Positions 4,514-5,604 of a stretch of DNA of 5,604 nt are shown here, piece after piece. The position numbers and the translations under genes are program-made. The stretch is taken from positions 1 to 5,604 of the forward strand of contig CAYHZL010000217.1 in NCBI GenBank assembly GCA_964361075.1, written 5' to 3'. This DNA is from CAYHZL01 sp964361075 (GTDB taxonomy: Bacteria; Bacteroidota; Ignavibacteria; UBA10030; UBA8401). The first letter of the stretch is position 1. Each line of letters starts with the position of its first letter. Below the pieces are notes generated by a model, which was given only the letters and a program-made list of their open reading frames with translations, made no database searches and had not been told where the DNA came from.

Positions 4514-5128
4514 ATGCCGCAAAAAAAATTTATTGCTGTCGCCGGCAACATTGGCTCCGGAAAATCATCACTGACTACATTACTGGGAAATACATTCGGC
4601 TGGAAACCGTACTACGAATCGGTGGAAGACAATCCGTACCTTTCTGATTTCTATGGCGATATGAAACGCTGGTCGTTTCATTTGCAAATTTATTTTCTCT
4701 CGCATCGCTTTCACACACACAAAAAAATTTCGGAATCAACAGAGTCCGTCATTCAAGACCGTTCGATTTATGAAGACGCGGAAATCTTTGCACGCAATCT
4801 GTACGAAATCGGCAACATGGCACAACGTGATTACGATAATTATGTCGCGCTCTATACAGTAATGACGGATTATTTGCGCGTACCCGATTTAATGATTTAT
4901 CTTCGTGCTAGCGTGGACACACTGAAAAAACAAATCGAAAAACGGGGACGTGAATATGAACAAAGCATTCCCGCAACATATCTTGAGCAACTCAATGCTC
5001 ACTACGAAACATGGATTAGCAATTATTCAAAAGGTACACTGTTGGTTATTGAAAGCGATGGAATTGATTTCGTACATAATGGAAAAGATTTTATTGAAGT
5101 AGTACGGTTGGTAAAAGAAAATTTATGA
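4514..5128 (+). CDS. Deoxynucleoside kinase (dGK/dAK/dCK family)
   Basis: A 204-residue cytoplasmic kinase of the deoxynucleoside kinase family, which phosphorylates deoxynucleosides for dNTP salvage. The P-loop is GNIGSGKSS (11-19), with K17 and S18 for ATP/Mg. YYESVEDNPYLSDFY (33-47) contains the E35 position typical of the catalytic base, and the E..NPYL signature. QDRSIYEDAEIF (81-92) carries the DRS motif that contacts the substrate and triphosphate. RGREYE (144-149) is the arginine-bearing LID. Length is typical of bacterial dGK/dAK enzymes (about 200-220). Which base it prefers cannot be read reliably. ATG 4514 gives the family's normal N-terminus (MPQKKFIAVAG); the longer frame from TTG 4370 would run through the terminator and hairpins and is rejected. 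There is no clear Shine-Dalgarno or promoter. The hairpins at 4467-4496 lie just upstream, a shared terminator downstream. Confidence 0.9.
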   Translation: MPQKKFIAVAGNIGSGKSSLTTLLGNTFGWKPYYESVEDNPYLSDFYGDMKRWSFHLQIYFLSHRFHTHKKISESTESVIQDRSIYEDAEIFARNLYEIGNMAQRDYDNYVALYTVMTDYLRVPDLMIYLRASVDTLKKQIEKRGREYEQSIPATYLEQLNAHYETWISNYSKGTLLVIESDGIDFVHNGKDFIEVVRLVKENL

Positions 5129-5139
5129 ATAAAAAATTT

Positions 5140-5165
5140 GCCACAATCGCCGCGGCGAATGTGGC
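5140..5165. terminator. Shared bidirectional terminator containing GC palindrome copy 3
   Basis: GCCACA (5140-5145) and TGTGGC (5160-5165) flank the 12-base core TCGCCGCGGCGA (5147-5158), making a 26-base palindrome with a single A-A mismatch. It lies between convergent genes, 11 bases after the kinase stop and 8 bases after the HMA stop. On the minus strand it is followed by CAAATTTTTT, a good terminator tail; on the plus strand by a looser T-rich stretch. Terminator for the HMA gene is likely, for the kinase plausible. Confidence 0.7.
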
Positions 5166-5173
5166 TTTGAGTT

Positions 5174-5506
5174 TTATTTACAACACTTCGACAGTTTTTT
5201 ATATGCCGCATCATTCCGCTTCTTCTTATTAGCATCGTATCCCGCATTCACAATCGTATCTTCCAAGACTGCAAGCTTAGTTTTGGATGAAGTAAACTGC
5301 ACGGTCGCGATTTTTTCATCAGCATTAGCTTTTGCATCAACTACTCCCTCAACTTTTTTGAGCGCGTTGGTGATTGTTTCTTCACATGTTTCGCATTTTG
5401 CGGTTGGAATTTTTATTACTACAGTTTCTGCCTTTGCCTTATTTTGTGCTGCAGCAAAAGATACCGGTAGCACTACTACGAGAAGGATAAAAATTATGTT
5501 TTTCAT
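5174..5506 (-). CDS. Exported heavy-metal-associated (HMA) domain protein
   Basis: A 110-residue protein with a Sec signal peptide (residues 1-20, hydrophobic IIFILLVVVLPVSF, then AAA before Q21, a good signal peptidase I site). One HMA domain follows (about 27-92): TVVIKIPTAKCETCEETI holds the CxxC metal pair C38/C41, and the rest (VEGVVDAKANADEKIATVQF, then NAGYDA) follows the ferredoxin-like fold of MerP/CopZ-type chaperones. The usual Met two residues before the first Cys is Ala (A36). The tail is Lys-rich and ends in C108-C109-K, a second potential thiol site. It probably binds copper, mercury or another soft metal outside the cytoplasm, but no transporter or metal regulator is nearby, so metal and partner are unknown. 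ATG 5506 is preceded by AAAGG at 5514-5518. The gene converges on the kinase and shares its terminator. Confidence 0.87.
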   Translation of the reverse strand: MKNIIFILLVVVLPVSFAAAQNKAKAETVVIKIPTAKCETCEETITNALKKVEGVVDAKANADEKIATVQFTSSKTKLAVLEDTIVNAGYDANKKKRNDAAYKKLSKCCK

Positions 5507-5540
5507 ACCATGAACCTTTCATTTTGTTTGTGAGAAATAA

Positions 5541-5561
5541 AAAAAAATTAGTAACTACTCA
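5541..5561 (-). repeat. Repeat of the 116-136 element upstream of the HMA gene
   Basis: On the minus strand TGAGTAGTTAC followed by TAA and a T run matches 116-136 at 20 of 21 positions. Both copies point toward the downstream start codon: 35 bases before the HMA ATG here, 69 before the DUF433 ATG there. It may be a promoter-linked element or a dispersed repeat; part of the match is a low-complexity T run. Confidence 0.4.
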
Positions 5562-5582
5562 GCGGTTAGAAAAAATAGAACA

Positions 5583-5596
5583 TTCGCCGCGGCGAA
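5583..5596. repeat. GC-rich palindrome, copy 4 (TTCGCCGCGGCGAA)
   Basis: A perfect 14-base palindrome with the same core as the three other copies. It lies 76 bases upstream of the HMA start, 21 bases from the 5541-5561 repeat, in sequence with no visible gene. Confidence 0.8.
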
Positions 5597-5604
5597 ACAC
5601 GGAT

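Noticed and set aside
5125..5232. 35-residue plus-strand ORF overlapping the kinase stop as ATGA, with a hydrophobic look
   Set aside because: It runs through the terminator palindrome and antisense to the end of the HMA gene; no ribosome binding site, no recognisable family.
1..5604. CRISPR array, tRNA, rRNA or transposase
   Set aside because: No regularly spaced direct repeats, no cloverleaf or rRNA-like segments and no transposase-like protein were seen; the repeats here are palindromic and irregularly spaced.

Overview
The window is an AT-rich chromosomal stretch of ordinary single-copy bacterial genes separated by intergenic DNA full of small GC-rich palindromes and inverted repeats. 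The best guess is a member of the Bacteroidota/Ignavibacteriota (FCB) side of the tree, probably from a metagenome assembly. Supporting signs are a textbook Bacteroidota-type promoter (TTTG-N19-TATCTTTG) in front of the Nudix gene, a related but weaker one in front of the phosphatase gene, and several genes without a clear Shine-Dalgarno sequence. No 16S rRNA or marker gene is present, so this is an inference.

Layout: 1-204 is a repeat-rich leader with a GC palindrome, a cluster of GTCAGAC motifs and an inverted repeat. 205-800 is a two-gene toxin-antitoxin-like operon (DUF433 antitoxin, then DUF5615 PIN-like protein) joined by an ATGA overlap. 801-1179 holds no gene but contains hairpins and a MITE-like inverted-repeat element. 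1180-1749 (minus) is a Nudix CoA pyrophosphatase with its own promoter. 1750-2086 holds that promoter, a second inverted-repeat element packed with hairpins, and a promoter for the next gene. 2087-3289 is a membrane-anchored SpoIIE/RsbU-type PP2C phosphatase. Five bases later comes a Rof (YaeO)-family Rho-binding antiterminator. It looks broken only because a 100-N scaffold gap flanked by an exact 55-bp duplication sits inside it; collapsing the overlap restores a continuous 99-residue protein.

3833-4369 is a small lipoprotein with an Ig-like domain and an Asp/His-rich tail, ended by a strong intrinsic terminator. 4514-5128 is a deoxynucleoside kinase preceded by two back-to-back hairpins. 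A near-perfect 26-nt palindrome then serves as a shared terminator for the kinase and the convergent 5174-5506 (minus) gene, which encodes an exported heavy-metal-associated (HMA) domain protein. The window ends with another copy of the GC palindrome.

The genes do not form one pathway. The only suggestive pair is phosphatase plus Rof, which would couple a sigma/anti-sigma type signalling output with modulation of Rho termination. I see no convincing undescribed multi-gene system. The least explained material is the repeat architecture: at least six small repeat types in 5.6 kb, nearly all confined to intergenic DNA, some nested in others, and one acting as part of a terminator.
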